Below, piece after piece: positions 34,417 to 43,000 of a stretch of DNA of 64,000 bases. Made by a program: the position numbers and the translations under genes. Location: positions 43,066-107,065 of the forward strand of contig NZ_FTOL01000013.1 of assembly GCF_900156735.1 (NCBI RefSeq), in the 5' to 3' direction. Numbering within the stretch: position 1 is the first letter of the stretch; the number at the start of each line of letters is the position of its first letter. The stretch is from Chryseobacterium ureilyticum (GTDB taxonomy: Bacteria > Bacteroidota > Bacteroidia > Flavobacteriales > Weeksellaceae). The notes under the pieces were generated by a model. The model worked only from the letters and a program-made list of their open reading frames with translations. It was not told the DNA's origin and did no database searches.

Positions 34417-35421
34417 TTATTTTATTGCAAATTCTGGTGTTTCAAGGCGGTTTCCTTTCTGGTCATATACTGCAAAGTTAAATCCGTCCTGAATACAGTA
34501 AGAGCCATATTCTCCTTTTTTATTAATGGCAATAAAACCTACCTGAATATCTTTCAGGTTTTTATTTCTCCTCTGATTAATCTTTACAATTCTTTCTACA
34601 GCTTCTTTACACGCTTCCTGTGGGTTTCTTCCCTGTCTCATCAATTCCACAACCAGATGCGTTCCCACGGTTCTTATAACTTCTTCACCATGTCCGGTTG
34701 CTGTAGCTGCTCCCACTTCATTGTCTACGAACAGTCCTGCACCGATAATTGGGGAATCTCCTACTCTGCCATGCATTTTAAAAGCCATTCCGCTGGTTGT
34801 ACAGGCTCCGGAAAGATTTCCCTGAGCATCCAAAGCGATCATCCCAATGGTATCATGGTTTTCAATATTGGCGATAGGTTTATATTGACTGGTTTTTAAC
34901 CATTCTTTCCATTCTTTTTCTGACTCCGAAGTGAGAAGATTTTCTTTTTTAAAGCCTTGTGAAAGGGCAAATTGTAACGCTCCGTCTCCTACCAACATTA
35001 CGTGAGGTGTTTTTTCCATGACTGCTCTTGCTACAGAAATCGGATTTTTTATATGTTCCAGACACGCTACTGAACCGATATTGTAATTATCATCCATAAT
35101 ACAGGCATCCAGTGTTACTCTTCCGTCTCTGTCAGGTCTACCACCATAACCTACACTTCTTTCTTTGGGATCCAGTTCTACAAGACGAACTCCTTTTTCC
35201 ACCGCATCCAGAGCTTTTCCTCCTTTTCCAAGGATTGTCCAGGCTTCTTCGTTGGCTTTTAATCCGAAATTCCAGGTCGAAAGGACTATTGGTTTATTGG
35301 TAATTTTATGATTATGATTATTTGGGGACAGATCATTTGCCATTATTTCTAACGGATTCACAGCAAGTGCCGCTGTTGCTATTCCCAATTTCTTGATAAA
35401 ACTTCTTCGGTTATTGTTCAT
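34417..35421 (-). CDS. N(4)-(beta-N-acetylglucosaminyl)-L-asparaginase (glycosylasparaginase)
   Basis: This 334-residue Ntn-hydrolase cleaves GlcNAc-Asn linkages left from N-glycoproteins. The autocleavage site is NHD-T191-IGM; after self-processing Thr191 is the nucleophile. The glycosylasparaginase fold is supported by GGRPDRDGRVTLDACIMD and by ATATGHGEEVIRT. The N-terminus NNRRSFIKKLG resembles a Tat signal, as in the well-studied Elizabethkingia enzyme. With the beta-mannosidase and hexosaminidase genes nearby, it points to breakdown of host glycans, although these genes are not in one operon. Confidence 0.9.
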   Translation of the reverse strand: MNNNRRSFIKKLGIATAALAVNPLEIMANDLSPNNHNHKITNKPIVLSTWNFGLKANEEAWTILGKGGKALDAVEKGVRLVELDPKERSVGYGGRPDRDGRVTLDACIMDDNYNIGSVACLEHIKNPISVARAVMEKTPHVMLVGDGALQFALSQGFKKENLLTSESEKEWKEWLKTSQYKPIANIENHDTIGMIALDAQGNLSGACTTSGMAFKMHGRVGDSPIIGAGLFVDNEVGAATATGHGEEVIRTVGTHLVVELMRQGRNPQEACKEAVERIVKINQRRNKNLKDIQVGFIAINKKGEYGSYCIQDGFNFAVYDQKGNRLETPEFAIK

Positions 35422-35532
35422 TGTATCTCAAAATTATAATACTCAACAAATCTAAAAAAAACTTCCATGAAATCCTCAAACCTGTGAAACTAATATCTGT
35501 GTACTATTTTTTTATTTATCTTTACTGCTGTA

Positions 35533-36138
35533 ATGGATCTATATAAGACTTTCAGGAATATTGTTTTCTTTCAGGATTTATCTGATGAGGAAATTAACGT
35601 TCTGATCAAAATGAGCACCTCAAAATTTCTGCGTAAGAAGGAAAAACTGGTAGCTCCAGGACAGTCTTTCAATCATTTATTCATTCTATCCAATGGTCTG
35701 TTAAGATGTTTCTTTGATGATGAGAATGGTATTGAAACGAATCTTTTTTTACCTTCAGAAAAAGAAGCGGCAATTATGGAAAGTCCGGAATCCTACCTGA
35801 ACGAAGAGGAAAAAAAGTATACCATTGAAGCCGTAATAGATTCACAGATTTTCCTATTTAATAAAAGTGAATTTGAGGAAACTGCATTCCAGTACAAAGG
35901 CATTTATACGATGTATCTGAGGTCTTTAAAACAAATCATCGGTACATTGAAAGTACGTACCGAACAGTTTTGTTCTTCATCCCCACATTTACGATACGAA
36001 GAGTTCCTGGAAAACCGTCCTTTTACCACCCAAAACGCCAACAGAAAGTACATTGCCAATTTTCTGGGCATTACTCCCAACTCTCTTTCAAGGATGACGG
36101 CACGCATTCATAAAAAAAGGAACGAAAGAAAAAAATAA
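35533..36138 (+). CDS. Crp/Fnr-family transcriptional regulator
   Basis: This 201-residue protein has a cyclic-nucleotide-binding-type beta-roll (about 1-125) and a C-terminal winged helix with YIANFLGITPNSLSRMTARI as the likely recognition segment. The cAMP-contacting residues of E. coli Crp are not evident, so the effector is unknown. It lies just upstream of the DUF3302/HlyD/TolC operon in the same direction and may control it, or act alone. Bacteroidota often carry many paralogues of this family. Confidence 0.8.
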   Translation: MDLYKTFRNIVFFQDLSDEEINVLIKMSTSKFLRKKEKLVAPGQSFNHLFILSNGLLRCFFDDENGIETNLFLPSEKEAAIMESPESYLNEEEKKYTIEAVIDSQIFLFNKSEFEETAFQYKGIYTMYLRSLKQIIGTLKVRTEQFCSSSPHLRYEEFLENRPFTTQNANRKYIANFLGITPNSLSRMTARIHKKRNERKK

Positions 36139-36285
36139 CTTAGGAATACTTTTTCTCACTTTATTCGGTCTATTTTTGCTTACTGAAAATACTGTTACAC
36201 AAATCATTAAAAGCAAAATGAGAAAAATATCATTCACAAAACAATATTTATTATAGATTCATCTTTAATCTTCATATAGATTTAA

Positions 36286-36320
36286 GGTAACCGACCAGCG
36301 TTTGATGCGGTCTAGTTACC
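36286..36320. promoter_or_regulatory. Long imperfect palindrome upstream of the DUF3302 operon
   Basis: GGTAACCGACC (36286-36296) is mirrored by GGTCTAGTTACC (36309-36320), with one extra base in the right arm, and a 12-nt centre. It lies 40 nt before the DUF3302 start. It could be an operator for a TetR-type or Crp-type regulator, or a hairpin in the mRNA leader. It is the only clear structure in the 221-bp gap. Confidence 0.5.
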
Positions 36321-36359
36321 ACCTTGTTTACATTCATTATTACCTTATACAATTATATT

Positions 36360-36725
36360 ATGCAAAGAATAACCTTACTTCTCTGCCTGCTATTGTCATG
36401 CAATTTTGTTCAGGCATCCACAGGCGGAATGGAAGACAATATAGCTGATGTTGCATCGTGGCTCATTTTACTTGTTTTACCCCTTGCCGGCATTTATCTT
36501 TTCTGGAAAGTTCATATCTATCCTGAAAAAGTTGCCGAAAAAAAGAACCACCCTCAGCTTAACGCCATAAAAAGTATGTGCCTCCTTTCCCTTGTTTTTG
36601 GAGGCCTTTTATGGCCCGTTGCTCTGATCTGGGCAAACTATGACTATGACAATCAGAAGGAACCTCAGAATCTGAAGGAGATTGATGCTACTGAAGAAGA
36701 AGAACTCAACACAATTGAAAATTAA
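36360..36725 (+). CDS. DUF3302 inner-membrane protein (YiaW-like)
   Basis: Starting at the ATG at 36360, this encodes 121 residues: a signal-like segment (1-19), a helix near 33-50, a second helix near 72-95 and an acidic tail. The core KKNHPQLNAIK followed by GGLLWPVALIWANYDYD fits DUF3302 of E. coli YiaW. YiaW genes sit beside HlyD-type genes such as yiaV, and the same is true here: the HlyD gene starts 5 nt downstream. The start further upstream (36324, TTG) was rejected. The protein probably supports the membrane-fusion partner, but its role is unknown. Confidence 0.72.
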   Translation: MQRITLLLCLLLSCNFVQASTGGMEDNIADVASWLILLVLPLAGIYLFWKVHIYPEKVAEKKNHPQLNAIKSMCLLSLVFGGLLWPVALIWANYDYDNQKEPQNLKEIDATEEEELNTIEN

Positions 36726-36730
36726 TAGAA

Positions 36731-37888
36731 ATGTTAGAATTACTTATCGCAATATATGCCGGAATATGCTGGCTGCTCATTAAAAAATTAAAATTAATTC
36801 CCTGGACGTTTACCACACAGGTTGTAGTGTATTCTCTTCCTATTTTCGGGTCCATTGCTTTAATATTAAGCCTTAACTATTATTGTCCTATCACTTCTGA
36901 TGTAAAAGTAGGAAACAGAAGTGTGGATATTACCACTCAGGTTTTGGGAAAGGTAAAAAAAGTATATGTGAGTACGAATCAGGAAGTAAAAAAGGGTGAT
37001 ACTTTATTTGTATTGGACAGAGAACCTTATTTACAGGAAATAAAATCTCTGGAAGCTAAACTTAGCAATATGAAGGCTACCGTAACTTCATATAATACAG
37101 ACATCTCTGCTTCAAGAAAAAATATTGCAGGATTACAGTCTCAGCTGGATCTTGCCAACAAAAGAGTAACTCAATATAAAGAGCTGGTGGAAGCTGGTGC
37201 GGCTAACAGGTTTGATCTTGAGCAGGCTATGACAAATGTTCAGGATCTGCAATCCCGTATCAGTGCAGCGCAATCTCAACAACAGTCTTTGGAAACAAAG
37301 TCCAATGCTTCTTATAACGGAGAAAATTCATCAGTTTCTGAAATTCAGGCAAAACTGGATCAGGCAAAATGGAATCTTTCCCAAACAGTTGTCTTGGCAC
37401 CTACAGACGGGGTAATTCCTAATGTACAGTTGAATGAGGGTGCTATCATGGCGCCATTTAAATCTGCATTTGTTTTGATTCAGAAACAGCAGTCTGTGAT
37501 TGGTTTTTTTGCTCAAAACGAATTGGAATCAGTGAAAAATGGCGACGAAGTTGAGCTAGCTCTTAAAACAGAACCTGGAAAAGTAGTTAAAGCCAAACTT
37601 GAATATGTAATTGATGCTACCAGCCAAGGGATTATGAATAACGCAGGAGGAATGTTGGGTGGAAACGGTTCTACAGCCGGGCTACCTGATACAGCAAGAC
37701 AATTGCCCGAAACTGATGGAAAGCTTATCGCCAAGTTTGTTCTGGAAGATGATCAAAAGCAACTGACGGTAGGTGCCAGAGGTACAGCGGTTATTTATTC
37801 TGATCATATTAAACCTCTTCATCTTATCAGAAAGGTAATGGTTCGTATCAACAGTAAAATCAATTTCATTATTCCTAAACTTCATTAA
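36731..37888 (+). CDS. HlyD-family membrane-fusion protein (YiaV-like)
   Basis: This 385-residue protein has two N-terminal membrane segments (about 4-20 and 26-50), a biotinyl-lipoyl-like half (QVLGKVKKVYVSTNQEVKKGD, then LAPTDGVIPNV), an alpha-helical hairpin (about 105-205) with coiled-coil character, and a beta-barrel region. It resembles the EmrA/YiaV adaptor group and would bridge the inner membrane to the outer-membrane factor encoded next. The stop lies 1 nt before the start of that gene. No ABC, RND or MFS pump gene is in this operon. Confidence 0.85.
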   Translation: MLELLIAIYAGICWLLIKKLKLIPWTFTTQVVVYSLPIFGSIALILSLNYYCPITSDVKVGNRSVDITTQVLGKVKKVYVSTNQEVKKGDTLFVLDREPYLQEIKSLEAKLSNMKATVTSYNTDISASRKNIAGLQSQLDLANKRVTQYKELVEAGAANRFDLEQAMTNVQDLQSRISAAQSQQQSLETKSNASYNGENSSVSEIQAKLDQAKWNLSQTVVLAPTDGVIPNVQLNEGAIMAPFKSAFVLIQKQQSVIGFFAQNELESVKNGDEVELALKTEPGKVVKAKLEYVIDATSQGIMNNAGGMLGGNGSTAGLPDTARQLPETDGKLIAKFVLEDDQKQLTVGARGTAVIYSDHIKPLHLIRKVMVRINSKINFIIPKLH

Positions 37889-37889
37889 G

Positions 37890-39290
37890 ATGTATAAAAG
37901 ATTAATTATACTGGGAGTACTTTCCATAGGGTTAAGCTCATGTATTGGTTACAAAGAGCCTACTAAAGAAGCTCTGGACAATTTGAAGGAAAGCAGTGAA
38001 ATTGCCTCTCATGTTACGATTCCTGATGAATGGATTTTTGACAGAACAGCCAATGCAAGATCTCTTTCATATGAATGGATTTCTGGTCTTAAAACACCTC
38101 AACTGGAAACGCTGATCAAAGATGGAATGCTGTATAATGCAGATCTTGTGATTGCAAAGGAAAAGCTCAACCAGATTGAGTTGGCGATGGAAATTGCAGG
38201 AACTAATCTTTACCCAAGTGTAAGTGCGGTTGCCAACACATCCAATAATCTGGTAAGTGAAAGCCAGATTAGACGTCTTGCATTAAAAGCAAACTGGGAA
38301 ATAGATCTTTGGGGAAAGAATAAATCTGCACAAATGGCGAGCACGAGTGATTATTTTTCGGCAAAACACCAGAATACTCTTCTGCATCAGTCTATTGCAT
38401 CCATGATTCCAAAAGCATATTATCTAAATATTGCAGGAAATATTCAGGAAGATATGATTGAAAGCTATATCCTGAAAACCAAAGAGCTTGAAAGATTATT
38501 TTCAATTCAGAAAAAGATAGGAACAGCCAATGCAATGGATCTTTCTAATATTGCTGCGGAAATTATTTCTCTGGAGGGATATCTTGAAAAGGTAAAAAAT
38601 GCAAATATTCAATCCAGAAGGTCTTTGGAACTGCTTACAGGAAAATATCCTGAGGGAAAACTTGCTACCCAGAATTTCTTTACTCCTGTAAAAAATGATA
38701 TTCCTGCTTCTTTTCCATTAGAGCTTTTAGAAAACAGATCAGATATACAGGCTTACCATTTTCAGATTGAAAAAGCATTTTATGAAGTTCAGCAAGCCAA
38801 TGCAGCAAGGTTACCTTCTCTTACCATCAGTTCTTCTCTTGGTACAGCCGGAAGTAATGTAGAAGCTATTAATTCTTTATTTTCCAATCCGTTACTGAAA
38901 GTAGGTGGTGGATTAGTTTCTCCGATCTTTAATAGTGGGAAACTGAAAAAGAATGTAGAGATAAAAAACTCACAACAGAAACAGGTTGTTGAGGAATACT
39001 CAAAAGCTGTACTGAATGCACTGAATGAAGTGGAATCATCACTAGCCAATCTGAATTCTGTTGAAAAACAGCTTAATTATAACCAAAAAGCTATTCAGGA
39101 GCTTAAAAATAATATTGACCTTACCCAAAAACAAATTAAGGTCGGAACGAATAACAGTTTTGTCATGATCCGAAAGCAAAGGGATCTTCTTAAAAATGAG
39201 ATGAACCTTATCAATCTCGAACTTCAGGACAGAATGGAGCGCATCAATCTTTATATGGCATTGGGAGCGCAAAACTTCATTTTTTCATAA
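37890..39290 (+). CDS. TolC/OprM-type outer-membrane efflux lipoprotein
   Basis: This 466-residue protein has a lipoprotein signal (GLSSC, Cys18) and two tandem outer-membrane-efflux repeats (about 60-230 and 255-460). Family marks include LKANWEIDLWGKN, LPSLTISSSLGTAG and the duplicated coiled-coil stretches. It forms a trimeric channel for efflux with the HlyD adaptor encoded just before it. It ends at a strong terminator, closing a three-gene operon with no dedicated pump. Confidence 0.88.
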   Translation: MYKRLIILGVLSIGLSSCIGYKEPTKEALDNLKESSEIASHVTIPDEWIFDRTANARSLSYEWISGLKTPQLETLIKDGMLYNADLVIAKEKLNQIELAMEIAGTNLYPSVSAVANTSNNLVSESQIRRLALKANWEIDLWGKNKSAQMASTSDYFSAKHQNTLLHQSIASMIPKAYYLNIAGNIQEDMIESYILKTKELERLFSIQKKIGTANAMDLSNIAAEIISLEGYLEKVKNANIQSRRSLELLTGKYPEGKLATQNFFTPVKNDIPASFPLELLENRSDIQAYHFQIEKAFYEVQQANAARLPSLTISSSLGTAGSNVEAINSLFSNPLLKVGGGLVSPIFNSGKLKKNVEIKNSQQKQVVEEYSKAVLNALNEVESSLANLNSVEKQLNYNQKAIQELKNNIDLTQKQIKVGTNNSFVMIRKQRDLLKNEMNLINLELQDRMERINLYMALGAQNFIFS

Positions 39291-39304
39291 TTTTGTATCT
39301 ACAA

Positions 39305-39336
39305 AGCCTGCTGAAATAACATCAGCAGGCTTTTTT
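39305..39336 (+). terminator. Terminator after the TolC-type gene
   Basis: AGCCTGCTGA (39305-39314) pairs perfectly with TCAGCAGGCT (39322-39331), followed by TTTTTT. It lies between converging genes and could also act on the minus-strand YeeE gene, although the T run is best on the plus strand. Confidence 0.85.
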
Positions 39337-39353
39337 ATACTATTATTTAAATA

Positions 39354-39833
39354 TCAATGAGGTAATTTATCTCTGAAATACCCATACACCCAGGTTCCGG
39401 CAATGGCACTCAGAAGCGTAACGGATACAGCTAAAGCTCCGGTTCCGATCTGTGCAAAAAGAGGTCCGGGACAGGCTCCTGTGAGTGCCCAGCCAAAACC
39501 GAATATCAATCCTCCATAAATTTGCCCCTTACTGAATTTTTTAGGTGTAAAAGTAATAGGCTCGCCGGATATTGTTTTTATATTGAATTTCTTGATCAGC
39601 CACACGGAAATCATACCCACCAATACAGCACTCCCGATGATTCCATACATATGAAAAGACTGTAAACGGAACATCTCCTGAATTCTGAACCAACTGATTA
39701 CCTCTGCTTTCACGAAAATAATCCCGAATATGATTCCTGCAATAAGATATTTCAGATTGTGATACCATTTCTGTTCAGGAATATTTTCATTGCTGCAAAC
39801 AGTTTCTTCGTAATGATTTTGTTCTTTTATCAT
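39354..39833 (-). CDS. YeeE/YedE half-protein (DUF6691 type)
   Basis: This 159-residue membrane protein has about four helices and the Cys-containing motif GFGWALTGACPGPLFAQIG (about 114-132), which is the C-terminal half of a split YeeE/YedE transporter. Full-length YeeE moves thiosulfate through Cys-lined half-sites. It lies 22 nt after the partner half encoded at 39856-40419, so both form one unit of the operon with the persulfide dioxygenase. Confidence 0.82.
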   Translation of the reverse strand: MIKEQNHYEETVCSNENIPEQKWYHNLKYLIAGIIFGIIFVKAEVISWFRIQEMFRLQSFHMYGIIGSAVLVGMISVWLIKKFNIKTISGEPITFTPKKFSKGQIYGGLIFGFGWALTGACPGPLFAQIGTGALAVSVTLLSAIAGTWVYGYFRDKLPH

Positions 39834-39855
39834 TTTGTCTGATTTTAAAATTAGG

Positions 39856-40419
39856 TTACAAGGAAAGAATCATAGGGAGAATAAGGTTTGCCATTATAAA
39901 ACCTCCGATCATAAAGCAGATGGTTGCTATCAAAGACGGCAGTTGCAGATTGGAAAGTCCCATGATCGCATGTCCGCTGGTACATCCTCCTGCATAACGG
40001 GTTCCGAATCCTACCAGAAATCCACCCACAACCATCATGATGAATCCTCTGAGGGTAAATAAGCTCTCAAAATTCATAAGCTGAGTAGGAACAAGATTGG
40101 TATAATCTATAATTCCATAACCTGCAAGTTCGGTTTTAAGGTTGGAGTTCACAGTAATTTCGGAGGGATTAAGCATAAAATTGGCAGCAATCATTCCACC
40201 GAAGAAAATTCCGAGTACAAAAAACAGATTCCAGGCTTCTTTTTTCCAGTTATATTTAAAAAAATTGACATTGGCGGGCAGGCAGGCAGCACAGATATGT
40301 CTTAATGATGAACTGATTCCAAAAGGTTTATTCCCCATGATCAATAAGGCTGGAACGGTAAGCCCGATTAATGGACCGGCAATATACCATGCCCAGGGTT
40401 CTTTTATAATTTCTAACAT
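39856..40419 (-). CDS. YeeE/YedE family thiosulfate transporter half-protein
   Basis: This 187-residue membrane protein carries the N-terminal-type YeeE features: a Cys-rich loop SLRHICAACLPANV (about 37-50) and the conserved GFGTRYAGGCTSGHAIMGL (about 141-159). It should pair with the short half encoded downstream to transport thiosulfate, sulfide or a related sulfane species. It begins 15 nt after the persulfide dioxygenase stop, and the three genes are co-transcribed from the promoter near 41882-41928. Confidence 0.85.
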   Translation of the reverse strand: MLEIIKEPWAWYIAGPLIGLTVPALLIMGNKPFGISSSLRHICAACLPANVNFFKYNWKKEAWNLFFVLGIFFGGMIAANFMLNPSEITVNSNLKTELAGYGIIDYTNLVPTQLMNFESLFTLRGFIMMVVGGFLVGFGTRYAGGCTSGHAIMGLSNLQLPSLIATICFMIGGFIMANLILPMILSL

Positions 40420-40434
40420 ATATACTTTTTAATT

Positions 40435-41850
40435 TTAATGATTTAAAACTTTCGTCTGACATACAAAATCACTTTTAGGAATAGCTGTGGAAGCAATAGC
40501 TTTAAATCCACCCTCAATTTCCGTAAAATTACGGTAACCTCTTGCCTGAAGAATAGCCGCAGCAATCATACTTCGGTAACCTCCGGCACAATGAAGGTAA
40601 AAATGTTCTTTTGACTGTAAGGTATGAATCCATTCATTAATATAAGCTAAAGGTTTACTGTAAGCACCGTTTACATGTTCTGCGGCATACTCACTTTCTT
40701 TTCTTACATCTATAATTTTGATGTCTTTATCTTTTATTTCGTTCTCAAATTGTTCAGCAGAAATACGGTTAACCGAATCTACCTCTTTACCGCTATTCTT
40801 CCATGCATCAAAACCTCCTTTTAAAAATCCTAAAACATGATCAAACCCTACTCTGCTTAATCTGGTCACTGCTTCTTCTTCATTACCAGGTTCAGTTACC
40901 AGAAGAATGGACTGATTTACTTCTGCAATAAGAGCGCCTACCCAGGGAGCAAAATCTCCATTCAACCCGATATTGACAGATTGCGGGATAAAGCCTTTGG
41001 CAAAATCGGTATTGTTCCTTACATCTAAAATCAAAGCTCCTGAAGCTTCCGCTATTTCCTCAAATTGTTCTGGAATAAGAGCCTGCATTCCGTTTGAAAG
41101 TACCTCATCAAAGCTGTGATAGCCATTTTTATTCATCATTACATTCATTCCAAAATAAGCGGGCGGTGGCAAAAGTCCGTCTGTCACTTCTTTAATAAAG
41201 CTTTCTTTGTCTTTTTGATTTAAAGCATAATTGGTTTTCTTCTGATTACCAAGGATATCAATGGTTTCTTTCTGCATATTTTTACCACATGCCGAGCCGG
41301 CACCATGAGCAGGATATACTGTAATGTCGTCATTTAAAGGTAAAATTTTATGATATAAACTGTAGTATAATAATCCTGCAAGCTCTTCCTGTGTCATATC
41401 CGCTGCTTTCTGAGCCAGATCCGGACGTCCTACATCTCCAAGAAACAAGGTATCTCCGCTGAATAATGCGGTTTCAGTTCCATTTTCATCAATCAAAAGG
41501 TAAGATGAGCTTTCCAATGTATGTCCCGGAGTATGAAGAACTTTAATCTGAATATTCCCTATCCTGAATATCTGATGATCTTTTGCAATAATGGCTTCAA
41601 ATTCCGGATTTGCTGTGGGACCATATACGATGGGTGCTTTTGTTTTTTTGCTTAAATCAATATGACCGCTGACAAAGTCTGCATGAAAGTGGGTTTCGAA
41701 AATATATTTTAATACTACTCCATCTTTTTCCAGTCTTTCAATATAGGGTTGAGTTTCTCTTAAAGGATCAATGATGGCTGCTTCACCACCTGAAGTGATA
41801 TAGTAAGCTCCCTGAGCCAGACATCCTGTATAAATCTGTTCTATTTTCAT
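40435..41850 (-). CDS. Persulfide dioxygenase-rhodanese fusion (MBL fold plus two rhodanese domains)
   Basis: This 471-residue protein combines a metallo-beta-lactamase-fold dioxygenase domain (about 1-230; HFHADF at 54-59, then His63 and HTPGH near 110) with two rhodanese domains. The first (about 265-350) lacks the usual catalytic Cys; the second (about 375-465) has the active loop HCAGGYRS. It should oxidise glutathione persulfide or a related persulfide to sulfite, with sulfur transfer by the second rhodanese domain. It lies in an operon with the YeeE halves, downstream of a Crp/Fnr-type site. Confidence 0.88.
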   Translation of the reverse strand: MKIEQIYTGCLAQGAYYITSGGEAAIIDPLRETQPYIERLEKDGVVLKYIFETHFHADFVSGHIDLSKKTKAPIVYGPTANPEFEAIIAKDHQIFRIGNIQIKVLHTPGHTLESSSYLLIDENGTETALFSGDTLFLGDVGRPDLAQKAADMTQEELAGLLYYSLYHKILPLNDDITVYPAHGAGSACGKNMQKETIDILGNQKKTNYALNQKDKESFIKEVTDGLLPPPAYFGMNVMMNKNGYHSFDEVLSNGMQALIPEQFEEIAEASGALILDVRNNTDFAKGFIPQSVNIGLNGDFAPWVGALIAEVNQSILLVTEPGNEEEAVTRLSRVGFDHVLGFLKGGFDAWKNSGKEVDSVNRISAEQFENEIKDKDIKIIDVRKESEYAAEHVNGAYSKPLAYINEWIHTLQSKEHFYLHCAGGYRSMIAAAILQARGYRNFTEIEGGFKAIASTAIPKSDFVCQTKVLNH

Positions 41851-41881
41851 TGTACTTATTTTTTGATTTTGTTTTCTGATA

Positions 41882-41928
41882 CAAATCTCCGGTTTCCTGC
41901 TTTCCTGTACAGCTACTTTTGTTACATA
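41882..41928 (-). promoter_or_regulatory. Promoter with putative Crp/Fnr operator, copy 1 (persulfide operon)
   Basis: ACAGCTACTTTTGTTACAT (41909-41927 on the plus strand) is identical to 42839-42857. On the minus strand it reads as a TGTAAC...GTAGCT near-palindrome. The -7-like box GAGATTTG (41882-41889, one mismatch) begins exactly 18 nt downstream of the 21-bp shared block. The neighbouring Crp/Fnr gene at 43001 is the likely regulator; this is inferred. Confidence 0.65.
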
Positions 41929-41992
41929 GCAGTATTTTGAAGCAAATATTTTTGTAAAAAGTTCACAGAAGGTGAAAAATAACAGATTTTCC

Positions 41993-42799
41993 TTACAGAA
42001 ATATTTCCCGGGTAATAATGTAAATTCCCATTACCAGCACAAACCACCCAAATGCGGGTTTCAGTTTTTTACCGTCAATCTTTTTTGACAGTTGTGATCC
42101 GATTATAATTCCGGCTATGGCAATGGCAGCAATGGAAAGAAGAAGAGTCCATTCTATATTCACGTTGGTCATAGATGAAGAAAAACCGATTAAGGAATTT
42201 AAAGCAATAATTACCAGTGAGGTTCCTATTGCAGTTTTCATCGGCAATTTCAAAAGATTGACCAACGCAGGAATAATCATGAATCCACCTCCGGCGCCTA
42301 CCAGCCCTGTTAAAATTCCAACAATTGTTCCTTGTCCCACAGCTAATGCAATATTACTGTGAGCTGAGCTATTTTCTGAAATCTCTGCAGAAGTTTTGCT
42401 CGTGATCATTTTATAGGAGGCAAAAATCATTAATACAGCGAAGACCAGTAGAAGGAAAATATTTTTGGTAATTGTAAAATCTTTTATGGTAAGAAGTTGC
42501 TCAGGAATTAATGGCAACAGATAGGTTGTTGTTAAAAAGATAGAAATAACTGATGGAACGCCAAAAATCAATGCTATTTTAAAATTGACTAATCCATTTT
42601 TAAAGTAAGATACTGATCCTACCGTACTGCTCACTCCCACAATAAAAAGTGAATATTCTGTTGCCAGAAAGGCATCCATTCCAAAGAGATACACCAATAC
42701 CGGAACGGTAAGAATACTTCCGCCACCTCCGATCAATCCCAGAGAAATACCAATTAAAACAGATGCTGTATATCCTATTATTTCCATTTTATCATTCAA
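41993..42799 (-). CDS. Sulfite exporter TauE/SafE family permease (sulfur module)
   Basis: This 268-residue permease of the TauE/SafE family has about eight helices and the Gly-rich repeats GGGGSILTVPVL near 24 and GLVGAGGGFMIIPAL near 165. It is shorter than the TauE-type protein at 11715 and probably exports sulfite made by the persulfide dioxygenase. It is transcribed as one gene, from a promoter whose operator matches that of the persulfide operon base for base. Cooperation of the two units is therefore likely. Confidence 0.85.
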   Translation of the reverse strand: MNDKMEIIGYTASVLIGISLGLIGGGGSILTVPVLVYLFGMDAFLATEYSLFIVGVSSTVGSVSYFKNGLVNFKIALIFGVPSVISIFLTTTYLLPLIPEQLLTIKDFTITKNIFLLLVFAVLMIFASYKMITSKTSAEISENSSAHSNIALAVGQGTIVGILTGLVGAGGGFMIIPALVNLLKLPMKTAIGTSLVIIALNSLIGFSSSMTNVNIEWTLLLSIAAIAIAGIIIGSQLSKKIDGKKLKPAFGWFVLVMGIYIITREIFL

Positions 42800-42811
42800 T
42801 AATTCTGATTA

Positions 42812-42858
42812 CAAAAATGGGAAGGTTTCGGAAAGGCTACAGCTACTTTTGTTACATA
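42812..42858 (-). promoter_or_regulatory. Promoter with putative Crp/Fnr operator, copy 2 (TauE gene)
   Basis: The same block as at 41908-41928 occurs at 42838-42858. The -7-like box CATTTTTG (42812-42819, one mismatch to TAnnTTTG) again lies exactly 18 nt away. Identical sequence and spacing at two sulfur promoters point to one regulator. Confidence 0.65.
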
Positions 42859-42910
42859 AGAGAATTGAGACAAATGGTTAATTATTTTTTTAAGATAAGA
42901 GTTTATTTTT

Positions 42911-42967
42911 AACCACCCCGTCAAAAATTCTTTGAATTTTCGCCACCCCTCCAAAGGATGGGAATTT
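42911..42967 (+). repeat. CCACCCCGTC interspersed repeat, copy A
   Basis: The block AACCACCCCGTCAAAAATTC followed by an AATTTT stretch and CCAAAGGATGGG recurs in the same orientation at 57078-57134 with about eight differences. It lies between the tauE-like and Crp/Fnr genes. It may be a small mobile or recombinogenic repeat. The central GTCAAAAATTC/GAATTTT arms could form a hairpin. Confidence 0.6.
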
Positions 42968-43000
42968 GAGTGCCATTGATTTACTTGTAAAGTTATAATA

